Source: Diphasiastrum complanatum (taxonomy: Eukaryota; Streptophyta; Lycopodiopsida; Lycopodiales; Lycopodiaceae). From it: DNA of 64,000 nucleotides. Shown here in pieces: positions 45,183 to 57,212 of the stretch. A program made the translations under genes and the position numbers. The DNA is taken from the NCBI GenBank assembly GCA_029204225.1, contig CM055096.1, positions 315,001 to 379,000 of the forward strand, given 5' to 3'. How positions within the stretch are numbered: the stretch's first letter is position 1; each line of letters begins with the position of its first letter. The notes beneath the pieces are model-generated. The model had not been told where the DNA came from. It worked only from the letters and a program-made list of their open reading frames with translations, and did not search any database.

Positions 45183-45971
45183 ATCTCCATCCTAGGGAGT
45201 TTAGGACAGCAGTAGAGAAAGCTATCAGAAGATAGGAAGTGTTTCTCAGATTCTCAGAGAGGAATAGAGGAGGAGGATCGCTGTAGGAGCAGCCTTCAAA
45301 CTTCTGATTTCCACTGAGAAATCACAGTAGCAAGGAGTTAGATTCCAAGTGTAGGTAACTCGCTGAAAAAACAGCTGTTTCTCACTGAGTTCAGAGGATT
45401 CTCTATAGTTTTCCCAGCGAAATTAGAGTAGGAAGAAGCTAGCACCTCCATCGCTGTACAGTCAGAGACCTACATCCGATTTCCAGGGAAAAAGTTACTG
45501 GTTCTCAGCGAGTTGGAAGCCAAAAAAGAGGAGCAGGGCCAGCGCTGCCAGTGCTTCTGAAAATCTGGTTTTTCAACAAGTTTTTGGGCCCCAACGTCAG
45601 AGATTTGGAGCAAGAGGATTCCTACCAGATCAGCGAGTAGGAGACTTCTGAAATTTCAGAACTCAGAAGGGTTTTTGGACTTCAGATTTGCCTTTTTGTG
45701 GACAAGTTGGATTGCAATCAGACCAGCGAGCTACTATCCTCAAAAAACCGGGAAATTTAGTACCGTTTTGAAGCCTCAAACTGGCATTTTTCGGAACAGC
45801 AGGTCTGAAATCTTGGGGAAAAGAGCTGAAAGGGTTCCTCTTCATTCTTTCTTTGGAAGTACAGTCCTCAGAAACAGCTAAGTCATCTTTCCTTTCCCTT
45901 GTACAGTTGTAAATTAGTCTTTTAGACTTTTTTCCTTCAGAAGTTAAGGTAGCTCTCTTTCAGTTTCGAAG

Positions 45972-48900
45972 ATGACCACTCCTCAGGGACCTGATCAACC
46001 CCAGGAGAGAGGCTTCGACGAACTTGAAACAGAAGCCTTGGCTTACAGAAAAGGGAAGGAACCTATGGAAGTAGAAGAACAGGAACAGTTCGCCGAAGAA
46101 CTCGACGAACTGGTTACCAAGGAGCAGTTCCTCCAATTGGTAACAGAGGTGGATGAACTGAAGCTGGCATTAGCCAATTTCAAGTCCAGTGTGGACGACT
46201 CGTTCGCTGAACTCAAAAACTTGATTTTGAGTTCCGCGAAAGGAAGCCTTCCCTCCACTTCTCAGTTATCCCCTTCTCCACTTCCATCAGTTTCGGGTGA
46301 GACTTTACGGTCTCACCCCAGTGTTTTTAAAGATTTAAAGCCTCCTACTTTTAATGGGGAAGAGAAGGATAGAAATGCAGATATTCTACAAACCTTCCTC
46401 AGCAAATGGAAGAACATTCATGCTCTTAAACAGACCCCTGACCATTTGCAAGCAATTGAGGCCAGTCTTTCTTTAGGGCCTATGGCCTATAAGTGGTGGT
46501 TAAATCTCCAGGAGACTGGGCAGACTCCCCGGTCATGGAAAGCTTTTGAAGAAGCTTTCCTAAGAGAATTTCTACCAGAGAATGAACTTGATAGAGCCTG
46601 GGAAGCCTGGGAAAGAACAGTAATGGACAAGTCCCTCATCCAATATATCTCGCAGTATCGAGAGGCAATTTCAAAGATTAAAAATATGGATGACTATCAA
46701 AAAATCAGGGGATTTGTCCGTGGCCTCAAAGATGAATATAAAGTAGAGGTCCAGAGAAACTCGCCTACTACCCTTGAGCAAGCTCTCAGATATGCTCAAA
46801 TCTATGATGATTCAGTGGGTAGGAAGAGAGCGAGACAGCAACCACTTTCTGAGCAGCTTCCTCAGAAAGACTTTCAATTTAAAAAGAAATTTTTAAAAAG
46901 AAAGAAAGAAGATAAATTTAAAGGTGAAGCTCCTCAGAAACGCCCTTCACTCATACAGCCCTTAAAACCCGATGATTTTGAGAAAGCCAAACAAGAACGT
47001 TTGTGCTTTGTGTGTATGGGCAAGGGACACACAGTCAGACAGTGTCCCAAGGGGCCTTTCACTAAAAAAGATAAGAAAGATAAAAAACAAGTTCATCTTG
47101 TTCAGACTGTATGTTTCCCCAGTGACTCGGCAGCTTCCGAGATCAAAGTATATCATGAAGATCATGAACACTGTTGCCAGCTGACCTCTGCAATGCTAGC
47201 GAGACCCTTCAGCTTTGGGCCGCATGACCTAGTACGTATGCATGGGAAAGTTGGTAACCAGTCAGTAAGAGTCATGGTTGATGATGGGGCAACCCATAAT
47301 TTCATCAACCACACCCTGGTTAAAAAGCTTAAACTACCAAAAGTACCTAGTCAGCATAGGTACATAGTTTCATTAGCTAAGGGTGAAGATAAAAAAATAT
47401 GGGAAACTATGGTAAGTAAGTTAAATCTTGGTATTCAGGGGTACCAAGATCAAATAAACTTTCAGATAATGCACCTGGATCGAACAGACATTGTTCTCGG
47501 GAGAGATTGGCTCTACAGTTTAGGACCTTCCCTCCACAGAAACTATCAGGAGAACACCCTCAGCTTTCAGTATAAAGGCCGAGAGATCCAGTTGCATGGG
47601 GAGCATGATGTTCCCAACAGCCCTATGGTCTGCAGTTCAGAGCTCTGTCAGCTAAGCGGAGACGAAGACCATCAGGTATTCTTATGTGACTTTCAGTTTA
47701 TTCCTGAAGTTTCTATTTCCAGTTCTATTCAGCAGAAAATCAGTAAATTAGAAACTTTATTGTCTAAATTTAAAGATGTTTTTCCTGAAGATTTGCCACA
47801 TGGTTTACCACCTAGCAGAGAGGTAGATCATGTAATAAACCTAGTACCAGGTACAGCACCTGTTTCTAAACCTCCGTATCGGGTCAGCCGAACAGAGGAT
47901 GAAGAAATAACTAGGCAGTTAACAGACTATCTTGGGAAAGGCCAAATTCAGACCAGTATTTCACCATGGGCCTCACCAGTCCTATTGGTGAAAAAGAAGG
48001 AGGGGTCTATGCGTCTTTGCGTAGATTACAGAGCCCTCAATAAAGTCACAATTAAGAATAAATACCCCATGCCTCGGGCAGACGAGTTGTTTGATCAACT
48101 CGACGGGGCTAAGTTTTTCAGCAAAATAGACCTCAGATCGGGATATCATCAAGTCCGTATAAAATCGGAAGATGTCTCGAAAACAGCTTTTAGGACTCGT
48201 CACGGTCATTATGAGTTTAAGGTGATGCCATTTGGGCTCACAAATGCTCCAGCTACCTTTATGACCTTGATGAACAGTGTCCTCAGACCATACTTGGGTA
48301 AATTTGTAGTCGTATTTTTAGATGACATCCTCGTTTACAGCAAAACCAGGAAGGAGCATCTAAAACACCTCAGAAAGGTGTTTCGACTGCTCAGAAATCA
48401 TAAGCTTTATGCTAAACAATCCAAGTGTGAATTCTTCGTTGAAGAAGTAGCATATTTGGGTCACATTATCTCTTCAGATGGGATTAAGATGGACCCAAAT
48501 AAGGTTAAAGCCATACTCAGTTGGCTGAGACCTCAGAATATTTTGGAACTTCAAATCTTTCTTGGTCTGGCGGGATATTACAGACGATTTGTCAAGGAAT
48601 ATGCTCAGATAGCAGTCCCTATGACAAATCTCCTTAAGGGGAAGGGAAAGGAGTTCATTTGGGAGTCCGCACAACAGGAGAGCTTTGATGCTCTCAAAAC
48701 AGCCTTAGCTACAGCACCAGTTTTAAAGGTCGTCGACCCCAATCAGCCATTTGTGGTCGAAACAGATGCTAGCGACTTTGCAGTAGGTGCTGTGCTAACT
48801 CAGGGTGGACGACCAGTTGCCTTCGAGAGTAAAAAACTTGAGCCAGCACAGACTAGGTATAGTGCCTATGAAAATGAACTCTTTTCTATAGTCCATGCCC

Positions 48901-49067
48901 TTAAGACTTGGAGGCATTATTTGTATGGTGCCAACTTTGAGGTCCTGACAGACCATGAGAGTCTCATATACCTTTGCAATCAACCTGAGCTTAGAGGTCG
49001 GAAAGCTCGTTGGGCAGAGAGTTTGACATGTCTATCAGATATAGGCGTGGAAAATTCAATACAGTAG
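45972..49067 (+). CDS. Chromovirus gag-protease-RT-RNase H polyprotein
   Basis: One open frame of 1,031 codons from the first ATG after the leader. The N-terminal coiled coil is followed by the retrotransposon gag domain (about residues 115-265, with [18 protein letters not shown]) and one zinc knuckle [14 protein letters not shown] (345-358). The aspartic protease shows [11 protein letters not shown] (435-445), with Asp-Asp-Gly where Asp-Ser/Thr-Gly is usual. RT spans about 640-810, with [20 protein letters not shown] and the active site FLDDILVYS (Asp 784 and 785). RNase H starts near 925 ([13 protein letters not shown], Asp 932) and includes [20 protein letters not shown]. The frame ends early, because a 2-bp AG duplication in 49016-49021 diverts it just before the conserved end of RNase H. 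Confidence 0.95.
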   Translation: MTTPQGPDQPQERGFDELETEALAYRKGKEPMEVEEQEQFAEELDELVTKEQFLQLVTEVDELKLALANFKSSVDDSFAELKNLILSSAKGSLPSTSQLSPSPLPSVSGETLRSHPSVFKDLKPPTFNGEEKDRNADILQTFLSKWKNIHALKQTPDHLQAIEASLSLGPMAYKWWLNLQETGQTPRSWKAFEEAFLREFLPENELDRAWEAWERTVMDKSLIQYISQYREAISKIKNMDDYQKIRGFVRGLKDEYKVEVQRNSPTTLEQALRYAQIYDDSVGRKRARQQPLSEQLPQKDFQFKKKFLKRKKEDKFKGEAPQKRPSLIQPLKPDDFEKAKQERLCFVCMGKGHTVRQCPKGPFTKKDKKDKKQVHLVQTVCFPSDSAASEIKVYHEDHEHCCQLTSAMLARPFSFGPHDLVRMHGKVGNQSVRVMVDDGATHNFINHTLVKKLKLPKVPSQHRYIVSLAKGEDKKIWETMVSKLNLGIQGYQDQINFQIMHLDRTDIVLGRDWLYSLGPSLHRNYQENTLSFQYKGREIQLHGEHDVPNSPMVCSSELCQLSGDEDHQVFLCDFQFIPEVSISSSIQQKISKLETLLSKFKDVFPEDLPHGLPPSREVDHVINLVPGTAPVSKPPYRVSRTEDEEITRQLTDYLGKGQIQTSISPWASPVLLVKKKEGSMRLCVDYRALNKVTIKNKYPMPRADELFDQLDGAKFFSKIDLRSGYHQVRIKSEDVSKTAFRTRHGHYEFKVMPFGLTNAPATFMTLMNSVLRPYLGKFVVVFLDDILVYSKTRKEHLKHLRKVFRLLRNHKLYAKQSKCEFFVEEVAYLGHIISSDGIKMDPNKVKAILSWLRPQNILELQIFLGLAGYYRRFVKEYAQIAVPMTNLLKGKGKEFIWESAQQESFDALKTALATAPVLKVVDPNQPFVVETDASDFAVGAVLTQGGRPVAFESKKLEPAQTRYSAYENELFSIVHALKTWRHYLYGANFEVLTDHESLIYLCNQPELRGRKARWAESLTCLSDIGVENSIQ

Positions 49068-50749
49068 CAGATGCCCTTAGCAGAATGCCTATGATAAACG
49101 AGCTGAGTTTTACTCAGATTCGTAATGAGTTACTCGAGTCCTTGAGAGGGAAATGCCAGCATGATGCATTCTTCTCTATTATCTGGAACTCAGTCCAGAA
49201 CAGACAGTTATAGAGTCCAGAACCAGTTCCCGGGGCTGGTGCCAGTTCATCCAAGAATACGGTAGCTTCCGTTGAGGATGTTAATGAGTCCGAGTATACG
49301 TCGTCAGATGACGTTGAGGATTCTGAGCCTGTATTACCCAAGCAAACCCCAGTGGTTGAGGGTCAGTTGACTCAAGGATTCAAATGGAAACAGTATTCCA
49401 TTCAGGATGAGTACTTGCTCTATAGAGATAGAGTATGTGTCCCCAATTCAGAGGATTATAGGCAGCAGGTCCTATATGAATGTCATGACAATCCTAGCGC
49501 GGGACACCCAGGCATACAGAAGACCTATGAGCTTCTTCATAGGCAATTTTTCTGGCCCAGTATGAAAAAGGACGTCCACCAGTATGTAACCAGTTGCCAG
49601 AAATGTCAAGTAAATAAAGCAGAGCGTTTAAAGACAGGAGGGTTGTTGCATCCCTTAGAAATACCAGCTGGTAAATGGGAGAGTATCTCCATGGATTTTA
49701 TAGTAGGCTTGCCTAAAACCCAAAAGGGTAATGACGCTATATGGGTCACAGTTGACCGTCTGACCAAAATGGCTCATTTTATTCCGACCAAAACAACCGT
49801 TAGAGCTCCAGAGTTAGCGAGGTTGTTTGTAGACGGGCTATTTAAATTGTACGGTCTACCTTCCGGCATAGTCAGCGACTGGGACAGTAAGTTTACTGGA
49901 AATTTTTGGAAGGCAGTATTCCATCATCTCCATACTAAACTTAATATGAGTACCACCGACCATCCACAGACGGACGGTCAAACAGAAAGGGTAAATCAAG
50001 TGCTGGAGGATATGCTTCGTGCATACGTCAGCAAGAGGCAGACTAATTGGGAGGAGTATCTCTCAATATTAGAGTTTGCTTACAACAATACCAAACATTC
50101 AGCTACGGGATACAGCCCATTTATGCTGATGTACGGTTTTCAGCCACGCTCACCCACAGCTGTAGGGTTTAAACAAGAAAAAGTTGAAGCAGCCAGAAAC
50201 TTTTTAGAAGACCTAAACCAGATGATAGAACATGCTAAGCGTAGCATTAGACAATCCCAGGATCGAGCCAGGCATTATGCAGATCCACACAGACGGGATG
50301 TGCAGTTCTCCACTGGTGAGAAAGTCTACTTGAGAGTCCCAGTTGACTCTAAAACCCTCAAATCAGGAGTGTGTGCTAAGTTGTCTCCAAGGTATTGTGG
50401 TCCCTTTACCATCAGTAGGAGACTAGGCGAGGTCACCTATGAACTAGAACTCTCACACAGCAGTAAGGTTTTTCCAGTTTTTCATGTAAGTCAGTTACGA
50501 AAAGCCTTAACCAGATCAGATAATCTGGTAGGGGACAGTGTTCTAGTTCTCCCATTGGATCCTCAACAACCTCCACATGAACCAGAGGAAATTCTTGATA
50601 GTAGAGAGACGCAGACTCGTCATACTCTATACCGAGAATATCTGGTTAAGTGGAATGATCAGCCTGTTGAGAATGCCACTTGGGAAAGAGGCAGCGTCCT
50701 TCGCAAGATTTTTCCAGACTTTGTCTTAGAGGACCAAGACGGTTCTTAA
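49022..50749 (+). pseudogene. Chromovirus integrase-chromodomain part of pol
   Basis: This continues the polyprotein in the shifted frame. The end of RNase H ([17 protein letters not shown]) is followed by a TAG at 49211-49213, then an open frame to 50749. The zinc-binding region has the H-H-C-C pattern (CHDNPSAGHPGIQKTYELLH ... SCQKCQ, 49480-49615). The core has the catalytic Asp of MDFIVGL (49694), Asp of SDWDSKF (49877) and Glu of TERVNQ (49985). SDWDSKF replaces the usual SDRDSKF, consistent with one C-to-T change. A chromodomain closes the protein (EYLVKWNDQPVENATWE, about 50635-50690), which in this lineage directs integration by reading histone marks. Apart from the TAG and the upstream frameshift, it is uninterrupted. 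Confidence 0.9.
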
Positions 50750-50760
50750 GGGGGAGGGAG
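50748..50760 (+). other. Polypurine tract
   Basis: AAGGGGGAGGGAG lies directly before the 3' LTR and overlaps the pol stop codon (50747-50749). It would prime plus-strand DNA synthesis. Confidence 0.95.
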
Positions 50761-51118
50761 TGTTACGAGCTCGTAACCAGTGCCGAACCCTAGAGAATAT
50801 AGATAGGTCAGATACCACAGTCAGGGTCGTGTCCAGCGTACATGACCAACAGGGCAAGACAGTGTGAGTAGTGTGCCCCAGCACGGTCCATAGCCATGGC
50901 GGGACTAACACAGCCTAGGGACCCTGTCAGCAGGATAGGGCCCCCAGTTGGGTCCCGACGTGCAGTCGGCCACGTCACTGCCACGTGGCCGACACTTGGC
51001 AGTTGCATGCTACCAGTCCTCACACTGGGCTAGGAGGGGCTTACTCTATATCAGGGAGTAGGCAAGGTTGAGTGGAGGAGTTAGTGTTTGCCCTACTGTG
51101 GTGTTAGGATCTATTACA
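50761..51118 (+). repeat. 3' LTR of the chromovirus
   Basis: 358 bp, the same length as the 5' LTR. Six differences were found by eye (two in AACAC/AATAT near the start, then single changes in CCAGTG/CCAGCG, GGGAGT/GGGACT, AGTTGG/AGTCGG and TTGGGT/TTGAGT). The 16-bp palindrome is conserved at 50762-50777. Confidence 0.95.
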
Positions 51119-51123
51119 ATTTC
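51119..51123. other. Target-site duplication, right copy
   Basis: ATTTC, matching 44806-44810 on the other side of the element. Confidence 0.9.
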
Positions 51124-51249
51124 TTCACTGTCTCAATCCTAAATCCAACCGTATTGTCTTCACAAGCAAATCTCCTTGCGAGCAGCCACTATAGCAGAAG
51201 AGTAAAAGAGGATCTTACTTATATCCTTTTACTACTTCAAAGTACATAG

Positions 51250-51905
51250 AGTGCATTCAACTAAAAGCAGCTGCTGTGAAAGATTCAACTAGTTTGATCA
51301 TATTTGCTATATTTTCATATTTGGCATATTGAGGCCAACTTTGTTTTTAGACTTAGAGATTGACTTTTCAAAGTTCATTAGTCTAAATGTCATTTGAATA
51401 AACGTTTTTTGAAAGTGTGAGAAAGTTAGAAGGCGAGTTTGAGTAGATTCAAATTTGAATGTCGGTTACTTTGAATCTAGACACAAAAATAGTAGGGTTA
51501 GCATTTTGGAGGGAAAGCCAAGTGTCCAAATAGAGTTTGGACCTGTTATAAAAGGATGTAACTCATGGAAAGACATATCTTCTCTCTTCTCTATCTCATT
51601 TCATGCTTATACATGGTTCTCTTGGGTTCTACTATCCATTGGTGCACTATACTTGTGATTGCATGCAATTATATGTGTAGAATGATCTATATTTGTTATT
51701 TTTGATTCCACACATGTGAAATACAGTAGCTTGCTGGCTTTGTATAGACAAAACTTTATCATTTCATTCAAGTTTGATCAAGTTCTATTTGAGTTGCATC
51801 TCATTTTGTGTGTAGTTCTACATTGGTGAGATTGGTAGTGTATTTTTCTTTGTAACCAAAGATTTTTCAAGTGGATTGGATATCAATGATTTGAAATCCT
51901 TCACA
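51250..51905 (+). repeat. LTR of copia family B, copy 2
   Basis: The right end (...CCTTCACA) directly precedes the PBS. A TATA-like TGTTATAAAAGG lies near 51543. The left end is uncertain and placed near 51250 only because the flank changes there. The matching 3' LTR is absent in this window. Confidence 0.45.
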
Positions 51906-51917
51906 TGGTGTTAGAGC
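51906..51917 (+). other. Primer-binding site, variant
   Basis: TGGTGTTAGAGC, two bases different from the usual TGGTATCAGAGC. It lies directly after the LTR end and 590 bp before the gag start. The leader between has no open frame. Confidence 0.65.
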
Positions 51918-52507
51918 TTGTGTTCCAGGTTATGAAAGAGAAAATCAAATCTATCAATGATTTGGTAAAGATATCAAGGCTAGAACATGCTAGAGAGGAT
52001 TCTACAACAAAATCGAGTTTTTTGCTTTTGTAGATTGGATCTTTTGTAGATCAAAACCCTAAATAGGTTTGCAAACTTGATCAATTCCAATTTTTGAATT
52101 CACATATTGGATTTGGCCAATTTTTGGATCATCGGTTCAGCCTTAGTGGTGGCTATTAGATTGCATAATCAAAATTTCAGCATTTGCATGTAGATTTGGA
52201 ATAGTCAATCTTTTGTGATTTTGACAAAACCCTAATTTTGATTGGATCTCTAGATAGTGAGGTTGTTGGACTTCATTTGAGTGTGTTTCAATCTTAGGAA
52301 GTAGCAAAAGTCATTAGATTGGGGATAGATCATAGGTTGCTCAAGATTTCATGATCTTATGTGTTGATTTGTTTGGTATAAGTGCTAGAAGAGAATTATT
52401 GAGATAGTTTCAAATATTTGTGATTTCTTTTGAAAGAATTTGTTGTTGTTCAAAGGAGTGCTTTGTGCATTGAAACAGGTTGAAAAAGAAGATCAGGTCA
52501 TTGTTGA

Positions 52508-53640
52508 ATGGCAACCTCAATTGGAGTCATGCTGGAAGCCAATGATAGACTTATCTCAAGTACCTATTCATTGTGGAAAGTGAGGATGGAGTCACTTCCT
52601 GAGATGAATGATGTTTTGAATATTGTTGTAGGTTTGGAGGAGAGACCAGCAACACAACAAGATCAAGTGAGGTATGACAAGAGAGCCAAGAAGGCTCTAC
52701 ACATGATAAAGATGAATGTTACCAATGAGCTTCTCAAGGAAGTTGGTAAGTGCACATCATCTTTGGAAGCTTGGGATTCATTGAAGAAGCTTTATGAATC
52801 CAAGTCTACTTCTAGAGTGTTGACTCTAAGAAGGCAAATCTTTTCTTGTTTGCAAAAGAATGAAGAAAGTCCAAGTACTTTTGTTTTGAGGATGAAAGCA
52901 TTAAATGATGAGTTGGCTTGCATTGATGAAAGCATTAAGGAGGGAGAGCTTGTTCCAGTGATTCTTAATGGCTCGTTGGATGCACATGCTAACATGTTCA
53001 AAGTATTGCTATTCAAAAGACTTTGCCAACTTTGATGGTTCTTCAAGAGATCTTGATCAATGAGGAATATAGGCTTCAAGGAAGAGGTGGATCTACATCA
53101 ACACTTCAAGAGGATGCTATGTTCAAAAAGGGCAAATTCAAGGGCAAAACCAAAAGTAAGTGGTCTAAAGGGCAAGACCAAGTGGATGCTTCTTCAAGTG
53201 GCAAAAAGAAGGATAGATCAAAGCTCAAGTGCTTTTATTGTGGCATCAAGGACACTTTACAAGTGAGTGCTACAAGAAGAAGAGAGATCAAGGAGACAAG
53301 CAAGGTAATCTTACTCTTGATGAGGATGGTTTGGATGTTCAAGATGCAAATGATGATGTTGTTGTGATGTCTTTATGTATGCTTGCTAGTGATGGAGATC
53401 TAGATCCTTGGTGGATTGATAGTGGAGCAAGTTCAAACATGACCTTTCACAAAGAGTACTTCACTTCTTTGTTGACAAATGGAGATGACAAGAAGGTGAT
53501 CTACACGGCCAATGATGGTGAGTGTGCAATAGAATGTGCAATTTCTCTCTCTACAAATAGGAATGTTCATTTAGAGGATGTCTTGTTTATTCCATCTATT
53601 ACCAAGAATTTGCTTAGTGTGAGTCAAATACCTATCCGCG
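52508..53640 (+). pseudogene. Ty1/copia gag-protease, family B copy 2
   Basis: The start MATSIGVMLEANDRLIS at 52508 is well placed after PBS and leader. The gag core follows (VTNELLKEVGKCTSSLEAWD, KLYESKSTSRVLTLRRQIFS, ACIDESIKEGELVPVILNGS), intact for 175 codons to a frame change near 53010. The zinc knuckle begins CFYCGIK near 53235 and is broken by a further frame change. Protease follows (WWIDSGASSNMTFH, about 53408-53450), then the block ITKNLLSVSQ. The element is cut at about 53625, where unrelated sequence begins, so integrase, RT and RNase H are absent. It supplies the N-terminus missing from copy 1 at 8202. Confidence 0.85.
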
Positions 53641-53644
53641 CACA

Positions 53645-54989
53645 AGAGAGGTATGTGGACATTTTTTTTTGGGTCTGAAACTTTGACCGGCCATAACTTT
53701 TGAACGGTAGCTCGGAAGTAGGTCATGTCATAGAAAACAAACAGAACAGAACATCAAACAAACTCATTATCTGAACACATAGCTCATTCAAAATTGAAGG
53801 AAGTTCTTCTAAAAGTTATGCTTAACAGCTTTGGCTAATTCCCTTCACACATTAGTCAAGATTGTTGCTTGTTGGTGACGCCTAAAAATCCGTGTAGAGT
53901 GGATGAAATTTAGTAAAACGTGAGAAATATGTGTGACGCAAACAGAACAATATCACAATCAATTATAGATCATACAGAGTGTATTCGCTCGAATGATAAG
54001 AAGCAATGCTGTAAAAGATAGCAGAGGGAAAGTATACTCAAGCTATAGAAACTTGCTCTTCTCTCTCTATTGATACTCGGCTCTGTGCAAAATGCATTAG
54101 TACAATGGCACGAAGTGTTGACCTTATTGGAACGATCACCGGCCTCAATGACGTTTACCAACCGTCAAAATGTCGGTTGAGATCCGCTAGTGCGTCTCTC
54201 TAGAACGTTGCAAATTCTACCCTAAATGTGAATTTACAAAGTGCAAATAGACCTTTACATGAATCTAGGCACTCTAGCACATTTACATGTATAAAAATTG
54301 AAAATTTTTACAATATATAACAAAAACTTGGAAAATGTGGGATCATAAGGCTCCACAGTACAAATCATATTAATGAACCTAATGTATGGCATAAAACAAC
54401 ACGACAGAATGGATGCATTCTGATGCTATCATAACTGACTTGTGTCCCATCCTTAAAAGGCACACATACGAGTCAAAATCTTAATCTAACCTTGCATGCT
54501 GAATTAAAACACTCTCCAGCCTTGGAACTATGATTCTCAGTGGTAAATTTCTATGTTCTCAGTGTTCCATATACTGAAACAACAAATCATGATTTTAGAA
54601 GCATTTCCTGGCAAATTGTAGGGACCAATAAATGTACTGGCACACTTTTTCTAAAATCGGTGCATTAGTCTCAAGAAATCTCGCTTCGCCAAGCTCTTTT
54701 TCTGTCAAGCTTGCAGCAAATTGAAACCATCATAAAAAATGACAAATCGAGTTTCACATAGCACCGATACTTTGACATCCTCGAAGAAGAGTGTTGCAAA
54801 GAGCAAATGAATGGAAAAGGAGGTCATTTTGGGGGCTGTTTTGGAAACGGAAGTGCTTCAGCATGTTATCACATCCTTCAGAGTGAGTAAACCCACACAA
54901 TCTCCACTAATTCCCGTATGCAGGCTTGTCTCGTAGAATTCTGTAAGAACAAAGAAAGAGAACATTTCCACTCTTGGTGTCCATTTTAG
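53645..54989. other. Unassigned stretch upstream of ParB-like gene
   Basis: No gene is supported. Some of it (53870-54350) has the look of an LTR on the minus strand, but no terminal motif or PBS could be fixed. Earlier exons of the gene at 54990 may lie here but were not found. Confidence 0.3.
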
Positions 54990-56795
54990 GGACTATGGTT
55001 ATGTCAGGGAGCTGGGCACACTTATGGTCTTTTGTAAGAAGTTTGATGAGCCAGAGTTGGAGGTCACCCAATGTGATTTGCAGCAGTGGGGACCCATGTG
55101 GTGTGAGGTCAATGTTGAATTCGAGAGAGAGCTTGCGACGCTGTCTGATTGGCAGTTCATTTCAGGGAAAAAGTTTATCGTTTGGGATGGTAACCATAGA
55201 GTTGTCATTTGGATGAAGACAATCAAGGAAGGTACAATTATTTGGAACCGAATTTTTCAACTAGTTGTTAGTTATCATTGCATCATACCACCCATTAAGA
55301 CATATTCAAAAACAATAAAATGACACATGGAAGCAATTTTTTTTATGGATGTTTTGTGGCCATTTATGATTGGATACTAAATGTGAACATGCATGCAAAA
55401 TTTCATAACGTCAAAGAAATGCATGTTCTCGTGGCCTGCAATTTTCTTGATGTGTCTCCAAAGCAAGAGGGAGAGCTATTGTTGGCCCTACATAATATCA
55501 ACAGGTGAGGGCCTTGTATGCCAAAAATGTGTTGAGCCCTTTCTTTTGACATATTTGCCTCGCTTGGTATATCTCAACTGCAACCATCCACTTCTGTAAT
55601 TTGTAGGCTCACTCGCGTGCATGTGCCACATAGCATGCTGCAAAAGTTTGGTGTTGTTGATAAAGAGACACTCCTTAGGAGTGTGTCACCGGAAATCTGC
55701 ATGTAGATCGAGACAGAGATGCGTAGAGATCGCGTGGGATCAAGAGATTCGTGGTACAATGTGCCTATGACTGTTTTGGCACAACTTGTTTTGAAGGTAC
55801 ATTTGTCCACAACATTGTTGTTTATTTTATTGGTGGAATGGAATATCTCGTTTCATTAGTGTACATTATATTGCTCTCTTGTATTTGATCTTGTAGGACG
55901 AGTTTACTCGATTGATCGCAGAGAAGACGCGGGGAATTGACCGATCTGCACTCACAACCGAAGAATATAGAGTGCAGGAAAGCAAGGCAATTGAGGTATC
56001 GTTGTTCATTTGTTGTTGCAATTTTATCGGCATATATGTTGTTGTTTCACTGTGCGTTTTGACTTGACAACAGGAGGCAGAATGTTCTTTGGTGAACAAA
56101 GGATACAGACTAGGATATATTGCAAATCCCTTGAATCGGCAGGCATTTTTCAATGTACTTTTTGGTATTGATTGGAATGCAAAGAGTAATGTGATGACAG
56201 AAGACAAATTGTAGATGATAGCGTCATCCATAGTCAATGCGTCAAGGTGAGTATTCATTGTTTTGTGCTCACTGAGTGATTTAGTGGACATTTTTGTCAT
56301 TTGATTGCACATTATAAACATGCCTTGTTCCATGTTTTTCTTTGAGTACAGGAAGGGAGAGATCTTGCGCACCTTGTCATCGGCAAAACAATTGAGAGAT
56401 GCTGCTAGCATGCCAAGTGACAACAAAGGTCTTAGAAAATTTATGGCTAAAGAGACATATTGGCTCCATATTTCAGATGAGTGCAAATTACTAGTGTCTT
56501 GCTTGAGCACTATTGATGAAGATGATCTGCCCACCACATTCATGACCTTCTTCCGCATTGCACGTTCATGTCATTTTAGTAATGACTTTGCGAAGCAACA
56601 AGGAAAGATGAAGAATGCTGCCACAACCGAAGAGCATGATGAATTGACTCTCTCTTCGAAGAGGGTAGTTTACATGTATATGGTTTTTTCAATAGAGTCT
56701 GTACATTGGCCATTGACGAAAGCATTGTCACTCATGTTATGTTATGTTTCTTGCAGATGGCTCCTTTCATTAAAAAAAGAGGGCAATATATCTAG
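54990..56795 (+). pseudogene. Multi-exon gene with ParB/sulfiredoxin-like motif, two internal stops
   Basis: Proposed exons: 54990-55231, about 55417-55504, 55607-55796, 55897-55995, 56074-56246, 56352-56664 and 56757-56795. All introns are GT/AG and reading phases agree across the junctions; the second exon's start is the least sure. Exon 1 encodes KKFIVWDGNHRVVIWMKTI, like the G-x-HR box of ParB/sulfiredoxin-fold proteins. Exon 2 has EGELLLALHNINR. Later exons are alpha-helical without further motifs I recognise. TAG codons interrupt exon 3 (55704-55706) and exon 5 (56212-56214). Each could be a CAG (Gln) changed by one C-to-T step. The clean splice sites and long open exons suggest recent loss of a host gene or a captured copy. 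The 5' end is missing or unrecognised. Function unknown. Confidence 0.55.
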
Positions 56796-56931
56796 CATGC
56801 CACTTGAAACAATTGTATAGATGATCATGGATAGTCCCGAGACAATGTTTCTTTTCCTTCAGAAAAAGAATTGTTTGAGAGACAACAACATCTGAAGAAA
56901 AAGAGAGAACGCCAAACAAATGTGAACGCAA

Positions 56932-57212
56932 TGTTAGAAATCAATGATAAACTTCATTAATACACTTCTTAGTTACTGTTCACGATGTATTTTATTATTG
57001 ACAGCTATTACCAACTGTAACTAGTTGTAGGCTAGTCTAGTAGTCTACTCTTAAGTTTTTTTTCTCTCTATCAGGGTTCAGGGTTTATATGTACATTTTA
57101 CATTCAATATGAAGTTAGTGTGATAAAGTGATATTGCGTGTTCTTCTTCCGCCTCCTTACTTGGTGATTGCTTATGGTGAATGCTTGATGTTGCATATCT
57201 AATTGTTTGACG
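56932..57212 (+). repeat. LTR of copia family H
   Basis: It starts TGTTAGAAATCAATG and ends ...GTTTGACG directly before the PBS, about 281 bp. The terminal CG instead of CA may be a mutation. A TTTATATGT TATA-like site lies near 57087. No second LTR lies in this window. Confidence 0.65.

Larger units (their letters stand above)
44811..51118 (+). mobile_element. Near-complete Ty3/gypsy chromovirus
   Basis: All structural parts are present in order: 5' LTR, PBS, ~790-bp leader, gag-pol, PPT, 3' LTR, flanked by ATTTC duplications. Total length is 6,308 bp. The domain order protease, RT, RNase H, integrase, chromodomain assigns it to the chromovirus branch. By hand alignment the two 358-bp LTRs differ at 6 positions, so the insertion is young compared with everything else in the window. 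Two lesions block the polyprotein: a frameshift near 49016-49021 and a TAG at 49211-49213. It could still be mobilised in trans, since both LTRs, PBS and PPT look intact (inference). Confidence 0.95.

Noticed and set aside
55866-56558. 230-codon minus-strand frame
   Set aside because: It is antisense to three exons of the ParB-like gene and spans their introns. It has no motif and is a shadow.
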